This document shows positions 1-10,733 of a stretch of DNA of 38,174 nt, piece after piece; the first letter of the stretch is position 1, and every line of letters starts with the position of its first letter. The notes beneath the pieces are model-generated. The model searched no databases and was not told the origin of the DNA. It worked only from the letters and a program-made list of their open reading frames with translations. The translations under genes were made by a program, and so were the position numbers. Source of the DNA: BOG-938 sp048498155 (GTDB lineage: Bacteria; Pseudomonadota; Alphaproteobacteria; Caulobacterales; Caulobacteraceae); assembly GCA_048498155.1 (NCBI GenBank), contig JBEHYN010000030.1:1-38174 (forward strand). Reading direction: 5' to 3'.

Positions 1-1
1 C

Positions 2-61
2 GGCAGCGCGCCGCCGGCCGGCGGCTTCGACCTGGATCAGGGAACGCTGTCGGCAGTTTAA
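2..61 (+). CDS. C-terminal end of an unidentified protein (partial)
   Basis: An open frame enters from the left edge and ends at a TAA at 59-61. The visible tail reads GSAPPAGGFDLDQGTLSAV. Nineteen residues are too few to assign a family. It converges on the histidine kinase gene, whose stop lies about 100 bases further on. That this is a real gene end is inference from the sensible composition and the position of the stop; it could be chance. Confidence 0.35.
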   Translation, partial: GSAPPAGGFDLDQGTLSAV

Positions 62-159
62 CAAACACGCCCAAGCCCCCGCAAGGCGCCCAACGTCCTC
101 GACGCTCAAGTCCACGTGAAGCGACCCCTGCCCAGCGTTGCCGTTCGCTCTCAGTTTGG

Positions 160-3057
160 TCAGGCGACGTCCCGCTCGTCGGCCGGCGTGTCGCTATTGA
201 CCGCCGACATCAGCGTTGTGATCAGCTGCATCGGTTTGAACGGCTTGGTCAGGCTGCCGGCGAAGACCTGTCCCGGCAGATCGCCGGTCGCCGCCTCGTC
301 GGCGCCATCGGCGGAGAAGGCGATGATCGGGACGGCGGCATTAGGTCCCGTGGACTGAGCGATCGCCTGGGCGGCCTGCCGGCCGGACATGCCCGGCATC
401 CTCAGATCCATCAAGATCACATCGAACGGCCGGCGCTGTGCCAGCTCGACCGCAATTTCTCCGTCCTCGGCCTCGACGACCTCTGCCCCGAGCGGCGTGA
501 GCAGGGCGCGAACTAATTCTCGGTTGACGCTATTGTCGTCCACCACCAACACGCGCAGTCCATCCATTGGCCCCAGGTCAGTGCTGGCCAGAGCCGGTTC
601 GCTGAGCGCGACGGCGGGGGCGGCCGGAACCGCAAACCAGAAGCACGAGCCCTGGCCCAGCACGCTTGAAACGCCGACTTCTCCGCCCATGGCCTCGACC
701 AGGCCCTTGGAGATCGCCAGTCCAAGGCCGGTCCCGCCGAACTTGCGAGTGACCGAACCATCGATTTGCGAGAAGCGCTGGAACAGGGCGCCCATGCGAT
801 CGACGGCAATTCCGGGACCTGTGTCCACGACCTCGATCCGCAAACTTTGCGCCTGGGCGTCGTAGGCCGCGTTCATCCGCACGCCGCCTGTTTCGGTGAA
901 TTTCATGGCGTTGCCGACCAGATTGGTCAGCACCTGGCGCAATCGATCGGGATCCACCATCAACTGAGCCGGAGCGTCGTCCGGATAGGCCAAACCCAGG
1001 GTCAGGCCCTTTTCCTCGGACTTTCCGCTGAACAGGTTCAGCGTGTCGCGCATGACCGCCTGCACATCGGTCGGACGCTTCTCAATGCGGATTTCTCCCG
1101 CCTCGAGTTTGGAGAAATCCAGCACGTCATTGACGATCGCCAGTAGGGCGCCGGTCGCGGAATTGATGTGGCCGATGTAGCGGCGGGTCTGCGGGCTCAG
1201 GTCGCTTTGCGTTTCCGCCAGGGCCGTAAAACCGGAAATGCTGGTCAGCGGCGTGCGGATTTCATGGCTCATGTTGGCCAGGAACTCGCCCTTGACCGCA
1301 GAGGCTTTCTCGGCCGCCGCCTGCGCCGCTTTGAGGTCGGCAAACATTCGGGTGCGTTCGGTCACGTCGCGTGCAACGTCCACGACGCCCACCGGATCTC
1401 CCGTCTGCTCATCCAGGATCAGGGACGGCCGCAGGGCGAGGCAAAGCTCGCGGCCGTCTTTGGTTCTCGCCCGGCAGCGAATGGAGCTTATAACGGCTTT
1501 GCCGTTGGTCCGCATCAACTGATCCAAGGCGTCGGACCACAAGGGCGCGTCTTCTGGATGGAGCAGGCTTAACCAGGTCGAGCCCAGCATCTCGTCAGGC
1601 GTGTATCCCAGATTGGCCTCCACCGAGTGGGAGATAAAGGTAATTCGATCATCCAGGTCGGTCTGGACAATGACGTCGGCGACGTTGCTGGTGATCAGCC
1701 GCAAGCGCGCGGCGCTCGTCGCGAGCGCTTCTTGCGTCTGGGTCAATTCGGTAACGTCCACTACCGTGCCGAACGCGGCGCAGACCGCGCCGCCCGCATC
1801 AAACTCGGGCACGCCGCGCATGACCAGGTTCCGAACCTCGCCGTCCTTGCGAATGATTCTCCAGGACGACATGGACGGCTCGCCCGCGCGAAGGAGCGCG
1901 AACGCCGATTTACGCCGTTCCCTGTCGTCAGGGTGCGTATAGGACCCCAGCGCGTTCATATCGGAGGGATCGTTTCGGTCCAGACCCAGAATGACATAGT
2001 TCTGCGCGGACAACTCGAAGCGCCCGGTAGCGAAGTCAGTGCGCCAAAAGCCGACCTTGGCGATCTCCTCGGCCAGGGCCGAGCGACGCTGTTGTTCTGC
2101 GGCTTCAGCCTGAGCGACTTCGGCCGCGAGTTTGGCCCGTAACAGGGCGTCGCGCATACGGCGGCGTTGAACGAGCAAGGCTGCGAACGGGAGGTTCACC
2201 GCCAGCGTGAAGCCGAGGAATATCTGAGTCCGAAAGAAGGCTCCGGCGGCGTCCCGCGCCAGCGCTGCATCCCCCCCGAGGCGCAGGCAGACCGACCCGA
2301 CGGCAATCAGGGAGACAATCAGTCCGCCGAGCGCAACCCCCGGGAACTCCAAATAAATCGCCACCAAGGCCAGCGCCGGCGGGATTATGTAGTGCATGCT
2401 GTGCACGGACTGGCTGTAGGCTACCAGGGTGACCAATATCAGGGCGGCGAGGGCGAACAAGCCCTGCCTGGAGATGGCGGCCCTGCGAAAATCCGCCGCC
2501 GAATCCCGCAGGATCATCAGTCCGGGCGCCAGGATCAGGGTGCCGATGCAGCTGGCTGCCGCCCAACGGAACATAGCCATCGGGCCCAGCTTGTGGCCGA
2601 TCAGGCCCGCCATTATCGCCCCGGCGCAGACTGTGACGGCAGGTCCGACCACGCAAGTCGCGAAGCCGAAAAGCGCCAAGTCCCGAGGCCGCGCGAAATC
2701 CGGAGCGGTCGTCCTGAACCAGCGCAGAAGTCCGTAGGCGACCAGGACGCCGGTCAAGCCGGTCACCGCCATATTGGCCACCGTGGCCATTGCGCGCCAG
2801 GGCGCGGCGTGCTCCGCCCAATAGCCGGCCGCGCAATGACCGACAACGTAGGCAGCCAAGTAAAGCCATCGCCGCCGCGGCTGAGCCGATAGGAGAATGA
2901 GGATCATGAGGGCTGCCGTCGGCATGATCGGCGGCAACTGATGAACCGTTTTGACGAACAGGATCGATAGGCGGCTCAGCGCGTAAGCCGCGACGGCGAT
3001 CGCGGCCATGCGCCAAACCAAGGCATCCTTGCCGAGAATGGATCGGAAGGCGGTCAT
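160..3057 (-). CDS. MASE1/PAS hybrid sensor histidine kinase with receiver domain
   Basis: Membrane-bound hybrid histidine kinase. Counting from the ATG at 3057 (965 aa), the order is an N-terminal MASE1-like block of several membrane segments (about 15-300), a short coiled linker, two PAS/PAC modules (about 330-450 and 460-580), a HisKA domain with NMSHEIRTP and the phospho-accepting His at about 598, an HATPase domain with NLVGNAMKF, DTGPGIA and GTGLGLAISK boxes, and a C-terminal receiver with DD, phospho-acceptor Asp at about 884 (LMDLRMPG) and the TKPF lysine. The frame stays open to a GTG at 3120. I prefer the ATG at 3057 because the membrane block follows at once and an AAGGA lies upstream, though 13 bases away. 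No cognate regulator is adjacent, so it may pass phosphate to a separate phosphotransfer protein. The signal is unknown. Confidence 0.9.
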   Translation of the reverse strand: MTAFRSILGKDALVWRMAAIAVAAYALSRLSILFVKTVHQLPPIMPTAALMILILLSAQPRRRWLYLAAYVVGHCAAGYWAEHAAPWRAMATVANMAVTGLTGVLVAYGLLRWFRTTAPDFARPRDLALFGFATCVVGPAVTVCAGAIMAGLIGHKLGPMAMFRWAAASCIGTLILAPGLMILRDSAADFRRAAISRQGLFALAALILVTLVAYSQSVHSMHYIIPPALALVAIYLEFPGVALGGLIVSLIAVGSVCLRLGGDAALARDAAGAFFRTQIFLGFTLAVNLPFAALLVQRRRMRDALLRAKLAAEVAQAEAAEQQRRSALAEEIAKVGFWRTDFATGRFELSAQNYVILGLDRNDPSDMNALGSYTHPDDRERRKSAFALLRAGEPSMSSWRIIRKDGEVRNLVMRGVPEFDAGGAVCAAFGTVVDVTELTQTQEALATSAARLRLITSNVADVIVQTDLDDRITFISHSVEANLGYTPDEMLGSTWLSLLHPEDAPLWSDALDQLMRTNGKAVISSIRCRARTKDGRELCLALRPSLILDEQTGDPVGVVDVARDVTERTRMFADLKAAQAAAEKASAVKGEFLANMSHEIRTPLTSISGFTALAETQSDLSPQTRRYIGHINSATGALLAIVNDVLDFSKLEAGEIRIEKRPTDVQAVMRDTLNLFSGKSEEKGLTLGLAYPDDAPAQLMVDPDRLRQVLTNLVGNAMKFTETGGVRMNAAYDAQAQSLRIEVVDTGPGIAVDRMGALFQRFSQIDGSVTRKFGGTGLGLAISKGLVEAMGGEVGVSSVLGQGSCFWFAVPAAPAVALSEPALASTDLGPMDGLRVLVVDDNSVNRELVRALLTPLGAEVVEAEDGEIAVELAQRRPFDVILMDLRMPGMSGRQAAQAIAQSTGPNAAVPIIAFSADGADEAATGDLPGQVFAGSLTKPFKPMQLITTLMSAVNSDTPADERDVA

Positions 3058-3266
3058 GAATGCTTGATCGTCCTTGTTCTGTTCGTTGGGTGGGGGACGC
3101 AAACTTTGCCCAGTAAACACCCTATAGATTATCCAAAGATTGATGGTTGCGGTGACGTTGTGCAGCCGAACGGAGGCATTGGCCGTTAGGATTGAGTTTT
3201 CAGATTGCCGCGAATTGGAAAGTTAGCGGGCAGGGCAAGTCTTGTCGCCCCTATCACTTGTGGCGA

Positions 3267-3512
3267 CTAGCCGGCCCGCTCTTCGAGCATGGCTTCAACC
3301 TGGGGCGGACAGACAAAACGTGCAACCAGGCTGCCGTCCCGCAAAAAAATTCTGATTTCCGCGGTGTCTCCACCCTGGGTGATCGTACGGCCCATGCGGC
3401 GCGCGGCTGATTCCGCCTTGGCGCCGCTGAAGAAATGCATCTCGTTGTCGAATGGCTCGGTGCTCACCGCCCACCCGGAGCCAACCGGGATGACCGAAAT
3501 TGATCGGATCAT
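3267..3512 (-). CDS. Small hypothetical protein, DUF2188-like
   Basis: An 81-aa soluble protein starting MIRSISVIPVGSGWAV. The layout of a short strand, GSGWAV, a middle helix rich in Ala and Arg (AKAESAARRMGRTI) and a final strand RIFLRDGSLVARF resembles the small DUF2188-type fold, in which a Gly-Trp strand is followed by a helix and a basic strand. That match is from memory and weak. It has no signal peptide or membrane segment. It stands alone between the kinase and the decayed receptor fragment. A competing frame on the same strand lacks family-like features. Function unknown. Confidence 0.55.
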   Translation of the reverse strand: MIRSISVIPVGSGWAVSTEPFDNEMHFFSGAKAESAARRMGRTITQGGDTAEIRIFLRDGSLVARFVCPPQVEAMLEERAG

Positions 3513-3645
3513 GTGCGCCTCCTACCCGACCACGCAAGCGTGTTTGGTCTTGGATCGACGGTAGCCCGTCAACATAACGGCTGTGTAACTACGCGTCGCA
3601 TCAAAGAAATTTCATTTTGACCGGCTTGACTTCACCGCAGCGCAA

Positions 3646-3960
3646 ATGAGCGCTCGAAAGTCCAACAGGATCATTTCCAACGCGCCTGCCGCTGGAGCGT
3701 CTCCGGAACCATCACCGCCCAGGTCAGCGCGGAGGCGCAGTATATCGGCCGCTCGCACCTGGCCTTCAACGCCAATACTTCGCCGTCGATGGGCGGATAT
3801 ATCCTGGCCCGCTTTTCGGTTCAGATTCAGCGCCGCGACTGGCGGCTGGCGTTGTTCCTGTCCAACCCCGCCAACACGAGGGGCGACACCATTTTCCTAC
3901 GCAAATCCCTTCAACTTCCAACAGGCCCAAGGATTCGCGTTTAGCGTTGGCGTGATGAGC
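3646..3960 (+). pseudogene. Decayed C-terminus of a TonB-dependent receptor
   Basis: Pieces of an outer-membrane TonB-dependent receptor barrel can be read here only by switching frame. One frame gives IISNAP, the usual VPNAP-type motif. The next frame carries on with CRWSVSGTITAQVSAE, then QYIGRSHLAFNANTSP and MGGYILARFSVQIQRRDW up to LALFLSNPANTRGDTIF. The first frame resumes with YANPFNFQQAQ, matching the family's NPT(N)xxDTxxYGNPFxxR ending. At least two frameshifts are therefore needed, and the plug and most of the barrel are missing. The 134-aa open frame across the region is a by-product of this. It is best read as a dead remnant; approximate ends are given. Confidence 0.6.
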
Positions 3961-4296
3961 CAGAATGCGGCCATCCAGATATTGGTCTCAATCTGGGGCG
4001 AGAAGTGTGATTCAGGGCTTGGATGCTGCACCGCGAGCCCAATGGGCTAAGGCGCGCAGGCTAAGCTGAAAAGGCCGGAATTCACGATCTGGTCTTGGCC
4101 TTGGACCTAAATATGAACGCACCTATAACCTCACGCTTCTGTCGGCTGCGCTCTCTGGTCGGCGGGAGGCGTCTAGAAGGTCCACCCCACTTCCGTTCTA
4201 TTCTTGTGAATAACCGTAATTAGGGCTTGGATTTAGTTGCTAATGGCGCCAAATCGTGACGACATCTAACCAAGCAGGGAGCCTCGGAGGAAGCCG

Positions 4297-4728
4297 ATGG
4301 ACGAAAACAACGATATTCTTAGCCTTACCGCAGATATTGCAGCTGCCTACGTCTCGAATAATTCAGTTGCGGCATCTGAAGTGCCTAACGTGATCCAGAC
4401 GATCTACCGCGCCCTGGGAACCCTCGGCAAGGCGGACCTGCAGCCGGTGGCGGACGCCCGCAAGCCCGCCGTGCCGATCCGCAAGTCGATTACGCCCGAC
4501 TATCTGATCAGCCTGGAAGACGGAAAGTCCTATAAGTCGCTCAAGCGGCACCTGCGCACCCAATACAATATGAGTCCGGAGGATTACCGGGCCAAATGGG
4601 GCCTGCCCAAGGACTATCCCATGGTCGCCCCCAACTACGCGGCCTCGCGTTCAGCCCTGGCCAAGAGCATGGGCCTGGGCCGCGGCGGCACCTCCAAGAA
4701 GCCCCGCGCCGTTCGCGCCAAGAAATAA
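4297..4728 (+). CDS. MucR/Ros family transcriptional regulator
   Basis: A 143-aa DNA-binding regulator of the Ros/MucR family, which in alphaproteobacteria controls surface polysaccharide, motility and cell-cycle genes. The diagnostic core (about 66-125) is present: DYLISLEDGKSYKSLKRHL, then MSPEDYRAKWGLP, DYPMVAPNYAASRSALAKSMGLG and a basic tail. The Ros zinc finger uses two Cys and two His. Here the Cys positions are Ser and Asp and the last His pair reads QY, leaving only the His of KRHL, so zinc is probably not bound. The start has a GGAGG six bases upstream of the ATG. The 250 bases upstream hold no gene and probably contain its promoter; MucR proteins often repress their own genes. Confidence 0.9.
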   Translation: MDENNDILSLTADIAAAYVSNNSVAASEVPNVIQTIYRALGTLGKADLQPVADARKPAVPIRKSITPDYLISLEDGKSYKSLKRHLRTQYNMSPEDYRAKWGLPKDYPMVAPNYAASRSALAKSMGLGRGGTSKKPRAVRAKK

Positions 4729-4789
4729 GGCGAAATGCCCAGCGCTCTACAGACGCCGGCCGGGCTAGCCCCGCGCCGGCGCTGTCATG

Positions 4790-5632
4790 TCAGAAGCGCC
4801 CTGCCTGATAGTCGGCGAAGGCTTCGCGCAGTTGTTCGGCCGTGTTCATCACGAACGGCCCGTACTTGGCCACCGGCTCCTTGAGCGGCTTTCCCGCGAC
4901 CAAGATCAACCGCGCGCCCTGCGATCCGGCGGCCAGGCTCACCACGTCCCCCGGCGAGAGCACGGCGATGGAGCCCCGAGCCGTGGTGTGAGCGGGCGCG
5001 CCGACATCGGCCTGGCCTTCATAGACATAGGCGAAGGCGGCGTGCTCGGCGGGCAAGCCGATGGTGGTCTCGGCCAGGGCCTGGAGCGTGACGTCGGCGT
5101 AGAAGGGTTCGGTCGCGCCCGCCTGCACCGGGCCGCGGGCTGAGCCCAAGCTCCCCGCGATCAGTTTGGCGCTGGCCCCCGCCCCCAAATCCACTGTGGG
5201 AATCTGATCGGGCGGGATGTCCTGGTAGCGCGGCTCGGTCATCTTGTCCTTAGCCGGCAGGTTCAGCCACAGCTGGAAGCCCCGCATCAGGCCATTGTCC
5301 TGCTCGGGCATCTCCGAATGGACAATGCCCCGGCCGGCGGTCATCCATTGCACCGATCCGGGCGTCAGAAGGCCTTCGTTGCCCTTGTTGTCCCGATGGC
5401 GCATGCACCCGTCGAGCATATAGGTGACGGTCTCAAAGCCCCGATGCGGATGGTCCGGGAAACCCGCGATATAGGCCTGCGGATCGTCCGAGCCGAACTC
5501 ATCGAGCATGAGGAAGGGATCGATATCCGGCAAGGCGGGCTGACCGATCACGCGGTTAAGCTTGACCCCGGCCCCATCGCTGGCCGGCATGCCCTTGCCT
5601 GACCAAACCACGCGTCTTTGCACTTCAGACAT
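4790..5632 (-). CDS. Pirin family protein
   Basis: A 280-aa bicupin of the pirin family. The N-terminal cupin has DPFLMLDEFG followed by the metal-ligand cluster FPDHPHRGFETVTYML, then MTAGRGIVHSEMP, all hallmarks of pirin with His ligands for iron. The C-terminal cupin (about 165-270) ends with GKPLKEPVAKYGPFVMNT, also typical. Bacterial pirins have been reported as quercetinases or as redox-dependent regulators; the activity of this one is not shown by sequence. The start is well supported by AGGAGG six bases before the ATG. It is a single gene on the minus strand. Confidence 0.9.
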   Translation of the reverse strand: MSEVQRRVVWSGKGMPASDGAGVKLNRVIGQPALPDIDPFLMLDEFGSDDPQAYIAGFPDHPHRGFETVTYMLDGCMRHRDNKGNEGLLTPGSVQWMTAGRGIVHSEMPEQDNGLMRGFQLWLNLPAKDKMTEPRYQDIPPDQIPTVDLGAGASAKLIAGSLGSARGPVQAGATEPFYADVTLQALAETTIGLPAEHAAFAYVYEGQADVGAPAHTTARGSIAVLSPGDVVSLAAGSQGARLILVAGKPLKEPVAKYGPFVMNTAEQLREAFADYQAGRF

Positions 5633-5721
5633 GACCGCCTCCTCGCGCCTACACTGACACCGCAGGGGAAGATAGGAAGCCGCGCGCCCGATTGCACCCT
5701 GCCTGGCCAGCAGCGCCGGTC

Positions 5722-5934
5722 CTAGTCGGGTTTGGTTTCTTCGGCTTTCAGGGCCTTTTGATAGATCGAAATGGTGATCAGGGATGGCAAAAGCGTGGCC
5801 ACCACCAGGAAGGGTACGCCCAACGCGGGCAGCACGAACAGATGCAGGTAGAAGCTGGCGAACTCGACGGCCAGCATGGCGCAGGTGACGCCGACACCGA
5901 TGCGGCAGATCATCAGGGCGGTCGCGACTTTCAC
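5722..5934 (-). CDS. Small two-helix membrane protein, unknown
   Basis: A short hydrophobic protein with two predicted membrane helices, roughly ALMICRIGVGVTCAMLAVEF and LHLFVLPALGVPFLVVATLL, and a short charged tail ending EETKPD. The frame is open to an ATG at 5976, which would give 84 residues, but that start has no ribosome site. A GTG at 5934 has GGAG seven bases upstream and puts the first helix near the N-terminus, giving 70 residues, so I use it. No family was recognised. It lies back to back with the Kdp operon, and any link to potassium transport is speculation. Confidence 0.55.
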   Translation of the reverse strand: MKVATALMICRIGVGVTCAMLAVEFASFYLHLFVLPALGVPFLVVATLLPSLITISIYQKALKAEETKPD

Positions 5935-6035
5935 GATTAGTCTCCAGCTTCTCATACCGATGGGCCTGTCTGACATGGGTGGCGCTTCATGGCCAGACCG
6001 AGACGCCTGACAGGCGACGGCTCTTCTTTACACGG

Positions 6036-6093
6036 CCTTTATGCCCGCGGGGTTCGGCGCGCGTCGAACCTTTATGGGCATCGCGCCTATAAG
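6036..6093 (+). promoter_or_regulatory. Candidate Kdp operon promoter with paired CCTTTATG repeats
   Basis: Two direct CCTTTATG repeats lie at 6036-6043 and 6069-6076, 33 bases apart, close to three helical turns. A TATAAG at 6088-6093 could be a -10 box, with no good -35 in front; the second repeat overlaps the place where a -35 would lie. This is the layout of an activator-dependent promoter, so KdpE is the obvious candidate. The link is inference from position; E. coli KdpE sites look different. Confidence 0.35.
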
Positions 6094-6117
6094 CGCGCTC
6101 TTAATCGGGAGCCCGCC

Positions 6118-6198
6118 ATGGACCTGGTCTTCATCGCCTCAGGCGTCGTCATCTTCGGCGCGTTCGGCCTTTACGCCCTACTGTTGAAGGGGGTGTGA
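6118..6198 (+). CDS. 26-aa membrane peptide upstream of kdpF
   Basis: A very short open frame, ATG 6118 to TGA 6196, encoding one hydrophobic helix: MDLVFIASGVVIFGAFG then LYALLLKGV. It ends two bases before the kdpF start and so looks like the first gene of the operon. Short peptides starting MD(L/I) with a single helix are often seen just before kdpF in other proteobacteria. By position and character it may be a second small subunit-like peptide of the Kdp complex, but no function is known to me. A GGGA lies nine bases upstream of the start. Confidence 0.55.
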   Translation: MDLVFIASGVVIFGAFGLYALLLKGV

Positions 6199-6200
6199 CC

Positions 6201-6287
6201 ATGGTCATTTCCCTCCTCTACGGCGCCGCCGCCCTGCTGATCGCGGGCTACATGATCGCCGCCCTGCTGCGTCCCGACAAATTCTGA
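6201..6287 (+). CDS. kdpF: KdpF, small subunit of the K+-transporting ATPase
   Basis: A 28-aa single-helix membrane peptide: MVISLLYGAAALLIAGYM, then IAALLRPDKF. The ending ALLRPDKF is the usual KdpF signature and matches its size in other bacteria. KdpF sits in the membrane and stabilises the KdpABC complex. It starts two bases after the stop of the preceding peptide and 16 bases before kdpA. Confidence 0.88.
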   Translation: MVISLLYGAAALLIAGYMIAALLRPDKF

Positions 6288-6303
6288 TCTTGAGGATCAC
6301 TCC

Positions 6304-8028
6304 ATGACCAACAGCGCCATGAACGCGGCGGGCTGGGGGGAGATCGTCTTCACCCTGGCCGTCACCCTCGCCCTCGCAATCCCGCTGGGTTATTTCCTGG
6401 CCCGTGTTTGGAAGGGCGAGCCGACCTGGCTTGATCCGGTCCTCAAGCCGGTGGAATCCGGCCTTTATTGGCTGTTCGGCGTGGACGCCAAGAAAAGCCA
6501 GAACTGGCTCGCCTACACCACGTCCATGCTGGCCTTCAGCACGGCGAGCTTCGTCGTGCTCTATCTGATCCTGCGCTTCCAGAACCTGTTGCCGTTCAAT
6601 CCGCAGAATTTCCCGGGCACGAGCCCGGACTTAGCCTTCAACACGGCGATCAGCTTCGTCACCAACACCAACTGGCAGTCCTATGTGCCGGAGGCCACGC
6701 TGTCCGCCTTCTCGCAGATGGCGGGCCTGACCAGCCACAACTTCCTGTCGGCGGCGGCGGGCATCGCCATAGCCGCAGCCGTGGCGCGCGCCTTCGCGGC
6801 CAATCGCGGCGAGGGCCTGGGCAACTTCTGGGTCGATCTGACCCGCATCAGCCTCTATGTGCTGCTGCCGATCTCCATCGTCGTGGCCTTGATCTATGTC
6901 TGGCAGGGCGAGCCCCAGACCCTGACCGGCCATGTGGACATGGCCGGGATCGAGGGCGGCAAGCAGGTCAACATCCTGTTTCCCACCGCCAGCCAGGAGG
7001 CGATCAAGCAGCTCGGCACCAATGGCGGCGGTATCTTCAACGCCAACTCGGCCCATCCCTACGAGAATCCCAACGCCCTGACCAACCTGCTCGAGATCGT
7101 GTCGATGAACGTGCTGGGCTATGCCTGCGTGGTCGCCTTCGGCATCCTGGCCTTTGCGCGCAAGGAGGCTCGCGCACTGGTGGCGGTGATGGCTATCTTC
7201 ATCGCCGGCGCCTCGGCCGTGGTCTACTGGACCGAAACCCAGCCCGCCCCCGCCATGCACGCCGTGCATGCCTCGACCGCCGTAAACATGGAAGGCAAGG
7301 AAGTCCGCTTCGGCGCGCCTTCCACCGCCGTGTGGGTAGCCAACACCACCGGCGCCTCCGACGGCGGCGTCAACGCCATGCACGACAGCCTGATGCCTCT
7401 GGGCGGCGGCGCGGCCATGTTCATGATCCAGCTTGGCGAGATGCTGCCGGGCGGTGTCGGCTCGGGCCTCTACGGCATGGTGGTGATGGCGATCATCGCG
7501 GTGTTCGTCGCCGGACTGATGGTCGGCCGTACGCCGGAATACCTCGGCAAGAAGATCGAAGCGCGCGAGGTGAAGTTCGCCATGCTGGCGGTGCTGATCC
7601 TGCCCCTGTCGATTCTCGGCTTCGCGGCGGTGGCCGCTGTCCTGCCGGTGGCGCTGAAGGGCCTGGAGAACTCCGGTCCGCACGGGCTGTCGGAGATTCT
7701 CTACGCCTATTCCTCGGCCACCGGGAACAACGGCTCGGCCTTCGCCGGCCTGTCGGCCAACGCGCCTTACTGGAACGCCACCCTGGGCGTCGCCATGCTG
7801 CTCGGCCGGTTCGCCTATGTGATCCCCGTCATGGCCATGGCCGGCGCCATCGTCTCCAAGCCCAAGCTCGAACCCACCGCAGGCACCCTGCCCACGCACG
7901 GGCCACTGTTCGTCAGCCTGCTGATCGGCGTGATCCTGATCATGGGCGGACTGCAGTTCTTCCCCGCCCAAGCCCTCGGCCCGATCGTCGAGCACTTCCA
8001 AGTGCTCCAGACCGTCGCCGGCCGCTGA
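6304..8028 (+). CDS. kdpA: Potassium-transporting ATPase subunit KdpA
   Basis: The 574-aa channel-like subunit of the high-affinity KdpFABC potassium pump, in the inner membrane. It has about ten membrane segments and the four pseudo-repeat selectivity-filter regions typical of the superfamily of K+ transporters, including VTNTNWQSY, GTNGGGIFNANSAHPYENP, GEMLPGGVGSGLYGM and SATGNNGSAFAGL. Length is close to the E. coli protein (557 aa). It begins 16 bases after kdpF and is followed 23 bases later by kdpB. No key motif is missing. Confidence 0.97.
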   Translation: MTNSAMNAAGWGEIVFTLAVTLALAIPLGYFLARVWKGEPTWLDPVLKPVESGLYWLFGVDAKKSQNWLAYTTSMLAFSTASFVVLYLILRFQNLLPFNPQNFPGTSPDLAFNTAISFVTNTNWQSYVPEATLSAFSQMAGLTSHNFLSAAAGIAIAAAVARAFAANRGEGLGNFWVDLTRISLYVLLPISIVVALIYVWQGEPQTLTGHVDMAGIEGGKQVNILFPTASQEAIKQLGTNGGGIFNANSAHPYENPNALTNLLEIVSMNVLGYACVVAFGILAFARKEARALVAVMAIFIAGASAVVYWTETQPAPAMHAVHASTAVNMEGKEVRFGAPSTAVWVANTTGASDGGVNAMHDSLMPLGGGAAMFMIQLGEMLPGGVGSGLYGMVVMAIIAVFVAGLMVGRTPEYLGKKIEAREVKFAMLAVLILPLSILGFAAVAAVLPVALKGLENSGPHGLSEILYAYSSATGNNGSAFAGLSANAPYWNATLGVAMLLGRFAYVIPVMAMAGAIVSKPKLEPTAGTLPTHGPLFVSLLIGVILIMGGLQFFPAQALGPIVEHFQVLQTVAGR

Positions 8029-8051
8029 ACCTTTCCTCGGAGCCAAGTCCA

Positions 8052-10118
<2,067 letters not shown>

Positions 10119-10139
10119 GAGCCAAAAGGACCCACCGCC

Positions 10140-10733
10140 ATGCTCTCCGACATCCGCCCCGCCATCGTCTCGACGATTCTGTTCACCCTGCTGCTGGGCC
10201 TGGGCTATCCCCTGGCGATCACCGGCATCGCCGGCTTCGCCTTCCCCTACCAGGCCGAAGGCAGTCTGGTCCGCGACGCCTCGGGCAAGGTGATCGGCTC
10301 GGCCCTGCTGGCCCAGCCCTTCGCTAAGGACGAGTACCTACATCCGCGCCCGTCGGCCGCCGGATCGGGCGGCTACGATCCGACCGCGTCAGCTGGCTCC
10401 AACTACGGCCCGCTGAACGGCGATCTGGCCAAGCGCGTCACGGGCGACGCCGCCGCGCTGCGTCAATCGACCGGCCACCAAGAGATTCCGGACGACGCAA
10501 TCACCACCTCCGGATCGGGGCTCGACCCGGACATCTCCCCGGCCTATGCCTATCTGCAGGCCGACCGCATCGCCAAGGCGCGCGGCGTCGCGGCCGGCGA
10601 GGTGCGGGAATTGATCGGGCGTAACATCCAAAAGCCCCTGCTCGGCTTCATCGGCCAATCGCGCCTGAATGTGCTGATGACCAACCGGGCACTTGATCTG
10701 GCTCTTCCCATAGGAAAATCCAAGCCCGCATGA
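10140..10733 (+). CDS. kdpC: Potassium-transporting ATPase subunit KdpC
   Basis: A 197-aa KdpC: one N-terminal membrane helix (about 8-30) followed by a periplasmic domain with HPRPSAAGSGGYDPTASAGSNYGP and the LDPDISPAYAYLQADRIAKARG block, both diagnostic. KdpC helps KdpB bind ATP and completes the pump. It starts 21 bases after kdpB, and its stop overlaps the kdpD start as ATGA, which suggests translational coupling of pump and sensor. Confidence 0.96.
   Translation: MLSDIRPAIVSTILFTLLLGLGYPLAITGIAGFAFPYQAEGSLVRDASGKVIGSALLAQPFAKDEYLHPRPSAAGSGGYDPTASAGSNYGPLNGDLAKRVTGDAAALRQSTGHQEIPDDAITTSGSGLDPDISPAYAYLQADRIAKARGVAAGEVRELIGRNIQKPLLGFIGQSRLNVLMTNRALDLALPIGKSKPA

Noticed and set aside
6468..8051. 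Upstream extension of the kdpB frame through kdpA
   Set aside because: The extension is an Arg/Gly/Pro-rich out-of-frame reading of kdpA; KdpB homology starts at 8052.
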